Shown: piece by piece, positions 26,010 to 33,755 of the stretch
How the letters are laid out: every line of letters begins with the position of its first letter
Numbering within the stretch: the stretch's first letter is position 1
From: Lentzea jiangxiensis
GTDB lineage: Bacteria > Actinomycetota > Actinomycetes > Mycobacteriales > Pseudonocardiaceae
NCBI RefSeq assembly: GCF_900104175.1
Contig: NZ_FNIX01000024.1
Location: 31,716 to 95,715 of the forward strand
Length of the DNA: 64,000 nucleotides
Direction: 5' to 3'
Notes under the pieces: model-generated
Seen by the model: only the letters and a program-made list of their open reading frames with translations
Database searches by the model: none
Told to the model about the DNA's origin: nothing
Translations under genes and position numbers: made by a program

Positions 26010-26573
26010 GTGACCAGCACCAGTTCCGCCGCGTCGTCCCTGCGTCGGCTGTACTTCGTCCGCGCCGCGTTCGCGCTCGTCTGGGCCGTCCCGGTCGCTT
26101 TGACCGGGGCCGGGCTCGGGCCGGTCGTCCTCGCACTCGTCGTGCTCTACCCGCTGTTCGACGTGGCCGCCGCGATCGTCGACGCGCGTGCTTCCAGGCA
26201 GTCGGAGAACGTGCTGGGCCTGTACGTGAACATCGCCGTCAGCCTGCTGGCGGCCGGGGGCGTCGCGGTCGCCGGTGCCACGTCCGGCACCCCCGGCATC
26301 CTCCTGGTGTGGGGTGCCTGGGCGATCGTCTCGGGCGTCGTGCAGCTGGTCGTCGGCGTCGGCCGGCGCCGCATGGGCGGTCAGTGGCCCATGATCCTCA
26401 GCGGTGGTCTGTCCGTGGGCGCCGGCACGTCGTTCGCCCTGATGGCCTCGCGGCCCGACGCCGTGCTCACCTCCGTGGCGGGCTACGCCGCGGTCGGCGG
26501 GATCTTCTTCCTGGTATCGGCGATCCGGCTCGGCTCGGCGGCGAAGGAGGCCCCCGCGACGGCCGCGGCCTGA
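26010..26573 (+). CDS. Small integral membrane protein, HdeD/DUF308-like
   Basis: 187 residues, starting at GTG 26010 with AAGGA just upstream. Six hydrophobic helices alternate with short loops (LRRLYFVRAAFALVWAVPVALTG, PVVLALVVLYPLFDVAAAIVDARAS, and so on), the arrangement of HdeD/DUF308 proteins. An acid-stress role is reported for HdeD in enterics; nothing comparable is established in actinobacteria. It is probably repressed by a TetR protein through the paired operators upstream. Function unknown. Confidence 0.65.
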   Translation: MTSTSSAASSLRRLYFVRAAFALVWAVPVALTGAGLGPVVLALVVLYPLFDVAAAIVDARASRQSENVLGLYVNIAVSLLAAGGVAVAGATSGTPGILLVWGAWAIVSGVVQLVVGVGRRRMGGQWPMILSGGLSVGAGTSFALMASRPDAVLTSVAGYAAVGGIFFLVSAIRLGSAAKEAPATAAA

Positions 26574-26642
26574 GCCCGCGGCCGGAGTCGCATGTGGACG
26601 GTGACGCCGGGGTCACGGCGCAGGCGGGGTTACGCTGGACCC

Positions 26643-27038
26643 GTGACCACGACGCCTCCCGCCCCGACGATGAAGATCGGCGAGCTGGCCCGGCTGACGG
26701 GCGTCAGCGCCCGCTCCCTGCGGTACTACGAGCAGCAGGGGCTGATGCACAGCACGCGGTCCGTCGGCGGTCAGCGGCACTACGCGGCGACGGAGGTGGC
26801 CCGCGTCGAGGTCATCCGCCGGCTGTTCGACGCGGGACTGGGCAGCAAGGTGATCGCCCGGCTGCTGCCGTGCGTGGACAGCGACGACAGGATGATCGCC
26901 GAGGACGCGTTCACCGCCATGGTCGGCGAACGCGACCGGCTGACCGCCGACATCACCCGGCTCGTCGAGGCCAGGGCCGCGCTCGACGCGCTGATCGAGG
27001 GCAACACCCGCTACCGGCAGGGGGCCGACGCCGGCTGA
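26643..27038 (+). CDS. MerR family transcriptional regulator
   Basis: 131 residues. The MerR winged helix is clear: MKIGELARLTGVSARSLRYYEQQGLMHSTRSVGGQRHYAATEVARVEVI. A coiled-coil dimerisation helix follows at RDRLTADITRLVEARAALDALIEG. GTG 26643 or ATG 26670 could be the start. One Cys in LLPCVDSDD may act in ligand sensing but no metal-binding cluster is visible. It converges on a quinone-oxidoreductase-like gene ending 7 nt away, and is the likely regulator of that gene. Confidence 0.82.
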   Translation: MTTTPPAPTMKIGELARLTGVSARSLRYYEQQGLMHSTRSVGGQRHYAATEVARVEVIRRLFDAGLGSKVIARLLPCVDSDDRMIAEDAFTAMVGERDRLTADITRLVEARAALDALIEGNTRYRQGADAG

Positions 27039-27044
27039 GCCCGG

Positions 27045-27962
27045 TCAGAGGCCCAGGTCGATGACGAGCTTGCCCCTGGCGTGCAGCGACTCGACCAGCG
27101 CCAGCGCCTCGTCCGCCCGCGCCAGCGGGTACGTCCCGGTGATGTGCGGGTCGAGCTTCCCGGCGACCATCAGCTCCGCGACGCGTTCGAGGCCCGCCCG
27201 GTCGACCCGGCGTTCGACCGCCACCCCGCCGACCTCGGTGACGGACGGGTCGCCGACGGAGATGACCGTCCTGCCCAGAGGGGCGATCTCGCGCAGCGAG
27301 TCACCGCCGACGGTGTCGGCCACCGCGTCGAAACCGTCCGGGGCCTGCGCGCGCAACCGTTGCGCCACATCGCCTTCGGTGTAGTCGACGAAGGTCGCAC
27401 CGGTCGCCGTGACGAGGTCGCGCTTCGCCGTGCTGGCCGTGCCCGTGACCACCAGGCCGCGGTCCCGCGCGAGCTGCGCCAGTGCGATGCCGACGCCGCC
27501 GCCGATCCCGTTCACGAGCAACGACGCCCCGGCGGGCAGACCGAGCTGGTCGAGCACGTCCAGCGCGGTGGTGCCGGCGACGGGGATGGTGGCCGCCCAG
27601 GTGGCGGGCAGCGCGTCCGGGATGCGGGCTGTGGAGGTGCCGAGCAGCAGCGTCGTCTCCGCGTAGGTGCCGGCACCGGTCAGCGCGAAGCCGGTGACCC
27701 GGTCGCCGACGGCCAGGCCCGTCACGTCCTCGCCGACCGCGAGCACGGTCCCGGCGGCTTCCATGCCGAGCACCTGGGGGAACGGCAGGTGGCCGTTCAT
27801 CGCGGAGACGTGCCCCGCCCGCAGCTTGTGGTCGAGCGGGTTGACCCCGGCGGCCTCGACGCGGACGAGGACCTCGGCCGGGCCGGGCACGGGGACCTGC
27901 CGATCGAAGAACACCTGCACGCTCGCGTCACCGAAAGCCTTGTACCCCAACGCTTTGCTCAT
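27045..27962 (-). CDS. NADPH:quinone oxidoreductase-like MDR enzyme
   Basis: 305 residues of the zinc-free medium-chain dehydrogenase type. GYKAFGDASVQVFFDRQVPVPGPAEVLVRVEAAGVNPLDHKLRAG is the typical QOR start. LPFPQVLGMEAAGTVLAVG follows, and the NADP site is SLLVNGIGGGVGIALAQLARDRG. It lacks the catalytic Zn ligands. It reduces quinones or enones with NADPH in the cytoplasm, as in electrophile defence. A perfect 16-bp palindrome lies 51-66 nt upstream, and a MerR gene converges on it. Confidence 0.85.
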   Translation of the reverse strand: MSKALGYKAFGDASVQVFFDRQVPVPGPAEVLVRVEAAGVNPLDHKLRAGHVSAMNGHLPFPQVLGMEAAGTVLAVGEDVTGLAVGDRVTGFALTGAGTYAETTLLLGTSTARIPDALPATWAATIPVAGTTALDVLDQLGLPAGASLLVNGIGGGVGIALAQLARDRGLVVTGTASTAKRDLVTATGATFVDYTEGDVAQRLRAQAPDGFDAVADTVGGDSLREIAPLGRTVISVGDPSVTEVGGVAVERRVDRAGLERVAELMVAGKLDPHITGTYPLARADEALALVESLHARGKLVIDLGL

Positions 27963-28012
27963 CGCGGATCACTCCTGCACCGTCGAACTGCGGACGCTTT
28001 CGACGCTATTCG

Positions 28013-28028
28013 TTGACACCGGTGTCAA
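28013..28028. promoter_or_regulatory. Perfect palindrome TTGACACCGGTGTCAA upstream of the QOR gene
   Basis: TTGACACC / GGTGTCAA, 16 bp without spacer. Each strand begins with a consensus-like -35 TTGACA. Position between the QOR gene and the Lrp gene 3' end means it most likely serves the QOR promoter. MerR proteins bind such symmetrical sites between promoter elements, making the neighbouring MerR a candidate. Confidence 0.6.
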
Positions 28029-28052
28029 CTTCCACCCGATGTGACGCGAAGC

Positions 28053-28490
28053 TCAGTTCTCGGCGTCCTCGAAGATGAGGAACGTCTTGGTGGACAGCAC
28101 TCCGGGGATCGTCTGCAGCTCCTCCAGGACCACGCGCCGCAACGCGTTGTTGTCCTGCGCCCTGACCAGCAGCATCACGTCGAACTCGCCGCCCATGAGC
28201 GCCATGTGCCGCACCTCGGGGATGGCCCGCAGCCGGACCTGCAGATCCCGCCAGTTGTTCTGCCGCACCGTCATCGCCACGTACGCCGACGTGGTCAGCC
28301 CGACCTTCACCGGGTCGACCCGCGCGGTGAAACCGGTGATCACCCCGTCCGCGACGAGGCGTTCGAACCGGGCGTAGGCGTTGGCGCGCGAGATCGTCAC
28401 GCGTTCGGCCAGCGCGCGACCGGACAACCGGCCGTCCGCCTCCAGTTCGCCGAGGATCCGGCGGTCGATCTCGTCCAGTTCCGCGTCCAC
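28053..28490 (-). CDS. Lrp/AsnC family regulator (BkdR-like by context)
   Basis: 145 residues from GTG 28490, which has GGGAG 8 nt upstream; in-frame starts at 28499 and 28532 are possible. The N-terminal HTH reads LDEIDRRILGELEADGRLSGRALAERVTISRANAYARFERLVADG. The RAM ligand-binding domain follows (VRHMALMGGEFDVMLLVRAQDNNALRRVV). It is divergent from a 2-oxoacid dehydrogenase operon with a palindrome between, the usual position of BkdR-type activators that sense branched-chain or aromatic amino acids or their keto acids. Confidence 0.85.
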   Translation of the reverse strand: MDAELDEIDRRILGELEADGRLSGRALAERVTISRANAYARFERLVADGVITGFTARVDPVKVGLTTSAYVAMTVRQNNWRDLQVRLRAIPEVRHMALMGGEFDVMLLVRAQDNNALRRVVLEELQTIPGVLSTKTFLIFEDAEN

Positions 28491-28523
28491 GTGTCTCACT
28501 CCCGAGGTGGAAAGCGCCGGTAA

Positions 28524-28541
28524 CCGGTCCAACTGGACCGG
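28524..28541. promoter_or_regulatory. Operator-like palindrome between lrp and the E1alpha gene
   Basis: CCGGTCCA-AC-TGGACCGG: perfect 8-bp arms, 2-nt centre. A second small palindrome CCGGT-A-ACCGG overlaps at 28517-28527. Likely bound by the divergent Lrp/AsnC regulator. Confidence 0.55.
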
Positions 28542-28650
28542 CTGAATCGACGCACGAAGTCAATCGTCTCGCACTGTCGCGCGGATCTAGCCGATTGGCC
28601 ACCGATCTTGTCAGCATTCGGGCCTGGTGGAACTGCTCGCGGAGGTGCGG

Positions 28651-29727
28651 ATGAGTGCCGGTCAGCTCAAGGCGGCCATCACCCCGGCCCGGTTGCTCGA
28701 CGAGACCGGCCGGCTGGTCAGGGGAGCGCCGAAACCGGACGCCGAGGCGCTGGCCGAGGGGTACCGCAAGCTCGTGTTCGCCCGTCGCCTGAACGAGCAG
28801 TGCGGCGCGCTGGTCCGGCAGGGACGGCTGGCCGTGTACCCGTCCTCGCGGGGGCAGGAGGCCTGCCAGGTCGCGTGCGCGTCGGTGCTCTCCGACGGCG
28901 ACTGGCTGTTCCCGACCTACCGCGACACGGCCGCTATCGCCGCCCGCGGGGTGGACCCGGTCGAGGTGCTCACGTTGTTGAGCGGTGACTGGCACTGCGG
29001 CTACGACCCGAACGAGCACAAGGTGGCGCCCCAGGCCACACCGCTCGCCACGCAGCTGCTGCACGCGGTCGGCGTCGGGCACGCGGCGCGGCTCAAGGGC
29101 GAGGACACGGTCGTGATGGCGCTGTGCGGTGACGGCGCGACGAGCGAGGGCGACTTCCACGAGGCCTGCAACTTCGCCGCCGTGTTCCGCGCCCCCGTCG
29201 TCTTCTTCGTGCAGAACAACAAGTACGCGATCTCCGTGCCGCTCGCGCGCCAGTCCGTCGCGCCGTCGCTCGCCGCCAAGGCGATCGGGTACGGCATGCC
29301 CGGTGTGCGCGTGGACGGCAACGACCTGCCCGCGCTCGAGAAGGTGCTCGGCGAGGCCGTCGCCCGTGCCCGCGCGGGGGAGGGGCCGACGCTCGTCGAG
29401 GCGGACACCTACCGCGTCGAGTCGCACACCAACGCCGACGACGCCAGCCGCTACCGCACCGACGACGAGGTCACCGAGTGGCTCCCGCGCGACCCGTTGC
29501 TGCGGGTGAAGACCTACCTGACGGCGGTCGGCGCGCTCGACGACGCACGCGAGCGGGAGATCCACGCGGCGGCCGAGGAGATGGCGGCGGCGGTCCGCGC
29601 CGGAGTCGGTGCCGGGTCGCCCGCCGACCCCGGGGAGATCTTCGCGCACGTCTACTCCACCCCCACGCCCCAGTTGGCGCGGCAGCGCGCGGCTCTGCGG
29701 GCCGAACTCGACGCCGAGGAGGCCTGA
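28651..29727 (+). CDS. 2-oxoacid dehydrogenase E1 component, alpha subunit
   Basis: 358 residues, ATG 28651 with GGAGG at 28641-28645. ThDP-binding motif GDGATSEGDFHEACNFAAVFRAPVVFFVQNNKYAIS; phosphorylation-loop region THTNADDASRYR. With the next two genes it forms the E1-E2 core of a branched-chain or related 2-oxoacid dehydrogenase that decarboxylates a 2-oxo acid and loads the acyl group on lipoate. Family members of the BCKDH and PDH alpha type are hard to tell apart; the Lrp regulator and paaK nearby favour branched-chain or aromatic 2-oxo acids. Confidence 0.88.
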   Translation: MSAGQLKAAITPARLLDETGRLVRGAPKPDAEALAEGYRKLVFARRLNEQCGALVRQGRLAVYPSSRGQEACQVACASVLSDGDWLFPTYRDTAAIAARGVDPVEVLTLLSGDWHCGYDPNEHKVAPQATPLATQLLHAVGVGHAARLKGEDTVVMALCGDGATSEGDFHEACNFAAVFRAPVVFFVQNNKYAISVPLARQSVAPSLAAKAIGYGMPGVRVDGNDLPALEKVLGEAVARARAGEGPTLVEADTYRVESHTNADDASRYRTDDEVTEWLPRDPLLRVKTYLTAVGALDDAREREIHAAAEEMAAAVRAGVGAGSPADPGEIFAHVYSTPTPQLARQRAALRAELDAEEA

Positions 29728-30716
29728 TGAGCGCCGGGAAGCTCACGATGGCGCAGGCGATCAACGCCGCGTTGCGCGACGCCCTCGCCGAGGACAGCTC
29801 CGTCGTCGTGTTCGGCGAGGACGTGGCCCAGCTGGGCGGCGTCTTCCGCGTGACCGACGGCCTGCACCGCGAGTTCGGCGAGAGCCGGGTCTTCGACACC
29901 CCGCTGGCCGAGTCCGGGATCGTCGGCATGGCGGTCGGCATGGCCATGAACGGCCTGCGCCCGGTCGTCGAGATGCAGTTCGACGCCTTCGCGTACCCCG
30001 CGTTCGAGCAGATCGTCAGCCACGTCGCGAAGCTCGGCAACCGCACGCGCGGCAAGGTGCGGCTGCCGATCGTCATCCGGATCCCCTACGCGGGCGGGAT
30101 CGGCGGTGTCGAGCACCACTGCGACTCCTCCGAGGCCTACTACGCCCACACCCCGGGCCTCACGGTCGTCGCCCCGGCCACCAACGCCGACGCCTACGGC
30201 CTGCTGCGCGCGGCGATCGCGGGCTCCGACCCCGTGATCTTCCTGGAGCCCAAGAAGCACTACTTCTCCAAGGAGGAGGTCGACGTCGCGATCCCGGTGC
30301 CGCCCATCGGCCGCGCCGTCGTCCGGCGTCGGGGGAACGACGCCACGCTGATCGCCTACGGCCCCTCCGTGCCGGTGGCGCTGGCCGCCGCCGACCAGGC
30401 CGCGACCGAGGGCCGCGACCTCGGTGTGGTCGACCTGCGCTCGATCGTGCCGTTCGACGACGAGACCGTCTGCGCCGAGGTGCGCCGGACCGGCCGCGCG
30501 GTCGTCGTCGCCGAAGCACCCGGTTTCGCCTCGGTGGCCTCGGAGATCGCGGCACGGGTGGGGGAGCAGTGCTTCCACCACCTCGAGGCGCCCGTTCGCC
30601 GGGTCACCGGGTTCGACGTCCCCTACCCCGCGCCGAAGCTGGAGCACCACTTCCTGCCCGGCGTGGACCGGATCCTCGACGCCGTCGACACGCTGCAGTG
30701 GGAGGACGCCGCATGA
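29727..30716 (+). CDS. 2-oxoacid dehydrogenase E1 component, beta subunit
   Basis: 329 residues, overlapping the alpha-subunit stop as TGATG. Conserved features: MAQAINAALRDALAEDSSVVVFGEDVAQLGGVFRVTDGL, DTPLAESGIVGMAVGMAMNGLRPVVEMQF, and GIGGVEHHCDSSEAYYAHTPGL with the His used in E1 chemistry. C-terminal transketolase-like domain ends with TGFDVPYPAPKLEHHFLP, typical of BCKDH/PDH beta. It completes the alpha2beta2 E1 enzyme. Confidence 0.9.
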   Translation: MSAGKLTMAQAINAALRDALAEDSSVVVFGEDVAQLGGVFRVTDGLHREFGESRVFDTPLAESGIVGMAVGMAMNGLRPVVEMQFDAFAYPAFEQIVSHVAKLGNRTRGKVRLPIVIRIPYAGGIGGVEHHCDSSEAYYAHTPGLTVVAPATNADAYGLLRAAIAGSDPVIFLEPKKHYFSKEEVDVAIPVPPIGRAVVRRRGNDATLIAYGPSVPVALAAADQAATEGRDLGVVDLRSIVPFDDETVCAEVRRTGRAVVVAEAPGFASVASEIAARVGEQCFHHLEAPVRRVTGFDVPYPAPKLEHHFLPGVDRILDAVDTLQWEDAA

Positions 30717-31975
30717 GCACGCAGGTGTTCGACCTGCCCGACCTGGGCGAGGGGCTCACCGAGGCCGTGCTGGTCCGGTGGCTCGTCGGGACCGGTGACC
30801 CGGTCGCCGTGGACGAGCCCGTGGCCGAGGTCGAGACGGCCAAGGCCGTGGTCGAGGTGCCGTCGCCGTTCGGCGGCGTGGTCGCGCGGCTGCACGGCGA
30901 GGAGGGCGCCACCCTGCGGGTCGGGTCGCCCCTGATCTCGGTCGACGCCCCGCAGTCCGCCGCCGAGACCTACACCGAGGAGGAGCGCGCCGGGTCCGGC
31001 AACGTCCTGATCGGCTACGGGACCTCGCACGGCGGCACCTCGCGGCGCCGCAGGAGGAAGGTGGCGCCGGCGGACCGGCCCACCGCGTCCACGCGCGACG
31101 GAGAACGCCCCGCCGTGCAGTCGCCGATCGTGCGCCGCCTCGCCCGGGACAACGGCGTCGACCTCGGCACGCTCACCGGCACCGGACCCGGCGGACTCAT
31201 CACCCGCCGCGACGTCCAGGCCGCGCTCGAACCCGTGGCGGCCGTGAGCGCGCCGGTCGGCGACGTCGACCGGCGCACGGGTCTGCCGATCCGCACCCGC
31301 GTGCCGCTCACGGGCGTGCGCAAGGCCGTCACCACCACGCTGTCGCGCAGCCGCACCGAGATCCCCGAGGCGACGACCTGGGTGGACGTCGACGCGACCG
31401 CGCTGCTCGAACTCCGCGACGAGCTGAAGGAGACCGGTGCGGCACCGGGGATCCTCGCGATGGTCGCCCGGTTCGTCGTGGCCGGACTCGCCCGCTTCCC
31501 CGAGCTCAACTCCCGCGTGGACACCGACCGCGACGAGATCACCCACCTCGACGGCGTCAACCTCGGTCTCGCCGCGCAGACCGACCGCGGCCTCGTCGTC
31601 CCGGCGGTCCGGGACGCGCACCGCCTGAGCATGCGCGGCCTCGACACCGAGATCCGCAGGCTCACCGCCGCCGCCCGCGCGGGCACCGCCACGGCCGCCG
31701 AGCTCAGCTCGGGTTCGTTCACCCTGAACAACTACGGGGTGCTCGGCGTCGACGGCAGCGCCGCGATCATCAACCACCCGGAGGTCGCGATCCTCGGCAT
31801 GGGCCGGATCCTGCCTCGGCCGTGGGTGGTCGACGGGGAGATCGCCGTGCGGCACGTCGTGCAGCTGTCGCTCGTGTTCGACCACCGGGTCTGCGACGGC
31901 GGCACCGCGGGCGGGTTCCTCCGGTTCGTCGCGGACTGCCTGGAGAACCCGAAGTCGGCGATGGCGGACCTGTAG
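30713..31975 (+). CDS. 2-oxoacid dehydrogenase E2 component (dihydrolipoyl acyltransferase)
   Basis: 420 residues, ATGA overlap with the beta gene. A single lipoyl domain with Lys44 in VETAKAVVEV comes first, then a linker, a peripheral-subunit-binding domain (SPIVRRLARDNGVDLGTLTGTGPGGLITRRDV) and the catalytic domain ending SLVFDHRVCDGG with the active-site His and Asp. A run of five Arg (SRRRRRK) sits in the first linker. It transfers the acyl group to CoA. No E3 (lipoamide dehydrogenase) gene is present, so a shared E3 must be used. Confidence 0.9.
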   Translation: MSTQVFDLPDLGEGLTEAVLVRWLVGTGDPVAVDEPVAEVETAKAVVEVPSPFGGVVARLHGEEGATLRVGSPLISVDAPQSAAETYTEEERAGSGNVLIGYGTSHGGTSRRRRRKVAPADRPTASTRDGERPAVQSPIVRRLARDNGVDLGTLTGTGPGGLITRRDVQAALEPVAAVSAPVGDVDRRTGLPIRTRVPLTGVRKAVTTTLSRSRTEIPEATTWVDVDATALLELRDELKETGAAPGILAMVARFVVAGLARFPELNSRVDTDRDEITHLDGVNLGLAAQTDRGLVVPAVRDAHRLSMRGLDTEIRRLTAAARAGTATAAELSSGSFTLNNYGVLGVDGSAAIINHPEVAILGMGRILPRPWVVDGEIAVRHVVQLSLVFDHRVCDGGTAGGFLRFVADCLENPKSAMADL

Positions 31976-32064
31976 CGGCGAGGTGGCGCATCGCCCGGAA
32001 GCGCTCGGCATCGGCGCGCAGTTCGTCAACTATCCTGCCGCCGGCGGCAACCGAGGAGGACGCG

Positions 32065-33363
32065 ATGCTGGACCTGAGCCCCCGGCCGGGGGACCTGGAG
32101 CCGATCGAGACCGCGTCGGTGGACGAGCTCCGGGCGTTGCAGCTCGAACGGCTGAGGTGGTCCGTCCGGCACGCGTACGACAACGTGCCGCACTACCGCT
32201 CCGCCTTCGCCGCGGCGGGCGTGCACCCCGACGACGTGAAGACGCTGGCCGACCTCGCGAAGCTGCCGTTCACCGCGAAGGCCGACCTGCGCGAGAACTA
32301 CCCGTTCGGCATGTTCGCGGTGCCGCGCGAGGAAGTCGTGCGCGTGCACGCCTCCTCGGGCACCACCGGCAGGCCCACCGTCGTCGGCTACACCCGCGAC
32401 GACCTCGACATGTGGGCCACCGTGATGGCGCGCAGCATCCGCGCCGCCGGCGGACGCCGGGGCCACGTCCTGCACAACGCCTACGGCTACGGCCTCTTCA
32501 CCGGTGGCCTCGGCGCGCACGCGGGCGCGGAGAAGCTCGGGTGCACCGTCGTACCGGTGTCCGGCGGCATGACCGAACGCCAGGTCCAGCTGATCCGCGA
32601 CTTCGAGCCCGACATCATCATGGTCACGCCGTCCTACATGCTCTCGATCATCGACGAGATGGAGCGCCAGGGCGTCGACCCGCGCTCGACGTCGCTGAAG
32701 GTCGGCATCTTCGGCGCCGAGCCGTGGACCAACGACATGCGCGCCGAGATGGAGCGGCGCCTCGACATGCACGCCGTGGACATCTACGGCCTGTCCGAGG
32801 TGATCGGGCCGGGTGTGGCGAGCGAGTGCGTCGAGACCAAGGACGGCCTGCACGTCTGGGAGGACCACTTCTACCCGGAGATCATCGACCCGGTCACCGG
32901 CGAGGTCCTGCCCGACGGCGAGGAGGGCGAGCTCGTGTTCACCTCCCTGACCAAGCAGGCGATGCCGATCATCCGCTACCGCACCCGGGACCTGACCCGG
33001 CTGCTGCCCGGCACCGCGCGGTCGACGCGCCGGATCGAGAAGATCACCGGCCGCACCGACGACATGATCATCCTGCGCGGCGTGAACCTCTTCCCGACGC
33101 AGATCGAGGAGCTGATCCTCAAGGTCCCCGCGCTGTCCCCGCACTTCCAGTGCGTGCTGAGCCGCACCGGCAACCTCGACGACCTGACCGTCGTGGTCGA
33201 GCACCGCGAGGACGCCGTCGCGGGCGACACGGCGGCGCAGCTCGAAAAGCTCGTGAAGAACTCCATCGGCGTTACGATCGCCGTGGACGTGGTCGCGCCG
33301 GGCGGGATCGAGCGGTCGGTCGGCAAGATGAAACGGATTGTGGACCGTCGCCCACCCAGGTGA
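32065..33363 (+). CDS. paaK: Phenylacetate-CoA ligase
   Basis: 432 residues, ATG 32065 with GAGGAGG upstream. ANL-family adenylate-forming enzyme: the P-loop-like HASSGTTGRPTVVGYT, GIFGAEPWTNDMRAEME, DIYGLSEVIGPGVASEC and the C-terminal GRTDDMIILRGVNLFPTQIEELIL are the standard PaaK motifs. It activates phenylacetate with ATP and CoA to phenylacetyl-CoA, the first step of the aerobic hybrid pathway. It follows the E1-E2 operon in the same direction and faces paaZ. The paaABCDE epoxidase genes are not in the window. Confidence 0.92.
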   Translation: MLDLSPRPGDLEPIETASVDELRALQLERLRWSVRHAYDNVPHYRSAFAAAGVHPDDVKTLADLAKLPFTAKADLRENYPFGMFAVPREEVVRVHASSGTTGRPTVVGYTRDDLDMWATVMARSIRAAGGRRGHVLHNAYGYGLFTGGLGAHAGAEKLGCTVVPVSGGMTERQVQLIRDFEPDIIMVTPSYMLSIIDEMERQGVDPRSTSLKVGIFGAEPWTNDMRAEMERRLDMHAVDIYGLSEVIGPGVASECVETKDGLHVWEDHFYPEIIDPVTGEVLPDGEEGELVFTSLTKQAMPIIRYRTRDLTRLLPGTARSTRRIEKITGRTDDMIILRGVNLFPTQIEELILKVPALSPHFQCVLSRTGNLDDLTVVVEHREDAVAGDTAAQLEKLVKNSIGVTIAVDVVAPGGIERSVGKMKRIVDRRPPR

Positions 33364-33431
33364 ATCCGCATGTCACCCCATCCAGCGATTTAGGCTGTTT
33401 GTGACGTGTTCCGTTATCTCGTCTGATCACC

Positions 33432-33611
33432 ATGCACTGCATGAGCGGAACACCGATCTTCGACGAGCTCTACGCCAAGTACTTGAGTGGCGTGTCCGCG
33501 GCGCACGTGGCGGCACCGTCGGTCCCCGTGACCGCCCCCCGCGAGCCGACGTACGACCAGCTCGTGCCGCAGTACGCGGCCACCGCCGAGATGCCGGAGT
33601 GGCCCAGCTGA
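33432..33611 (+). CDS. Small uncharacterised protein (59 residues)
   Basis: ATG 33432 (or ATG 33441, MSGTPIFDEL) to TGA 33609-33611. The frame holds a helical start SGTPIFDELYAKYLSGVSAAHV, a Pro/Ala/Val-rich middle and the end YAATAEMPEWPS, with G/C third positions throughout as in real genes here. No ribosome site is clear. It sits between paaK and the 3' end of paaZ, 68 nt after paaK. I do not recognise a family for certain; short actinobacterial proteins beginning MSGTPxFDE are familiar to me. Function unknown. Confidence 0.5.
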   Translation: MHCMSGTPIFDELYAKYLSGVSAAHVAAPSVPVTAPREPTYDQLVPQYAATAEMPEWPS

Positions 33612-33718
33612 GCTGCCGGGCCCGGCTGCCGCGCAGGACCGTCGAGCAGATCCGGTCCGCGAACTCACCGGGCTCGCACCCCTCCGCCGGCGAAGTCCAC
33701 TGTGGACGACCTGCTGCG

Positions 33719-33751
33719 CGGAGGGGAGCCGCTTTCCGCGACTCCCCTCCG
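33719..33751. terminator. Terminator at the paaZ 3' end
   Basis: 10-bp stem CGGAGGGGAG / CTCCCCTCCG with a 13-nt loop, 5 nt beyond the paaZ stop on the minus strand and after the small gene on the plus strand. A smaller GTCCAC-T-GTGGAC hairpin lies at 33695-33707. Confidence 0.6.
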
Positions 33752-33755
33752 GCGT

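Noticed and set aside
25652..26020. 122-codon minus-strand frame spanning the TetR-type operators
   Set aside because: Crosses two operators and a good promoter and has no protein features. Only its last 13 codons are considered, as a possible trp leader.
33695..33707. GTCCAC-T-GTGGAC hairpin, considered as a mobile-element end
   Set aside because: Short, single in this form, no target duplication or transposase nearby. More likely part of the terminator region.
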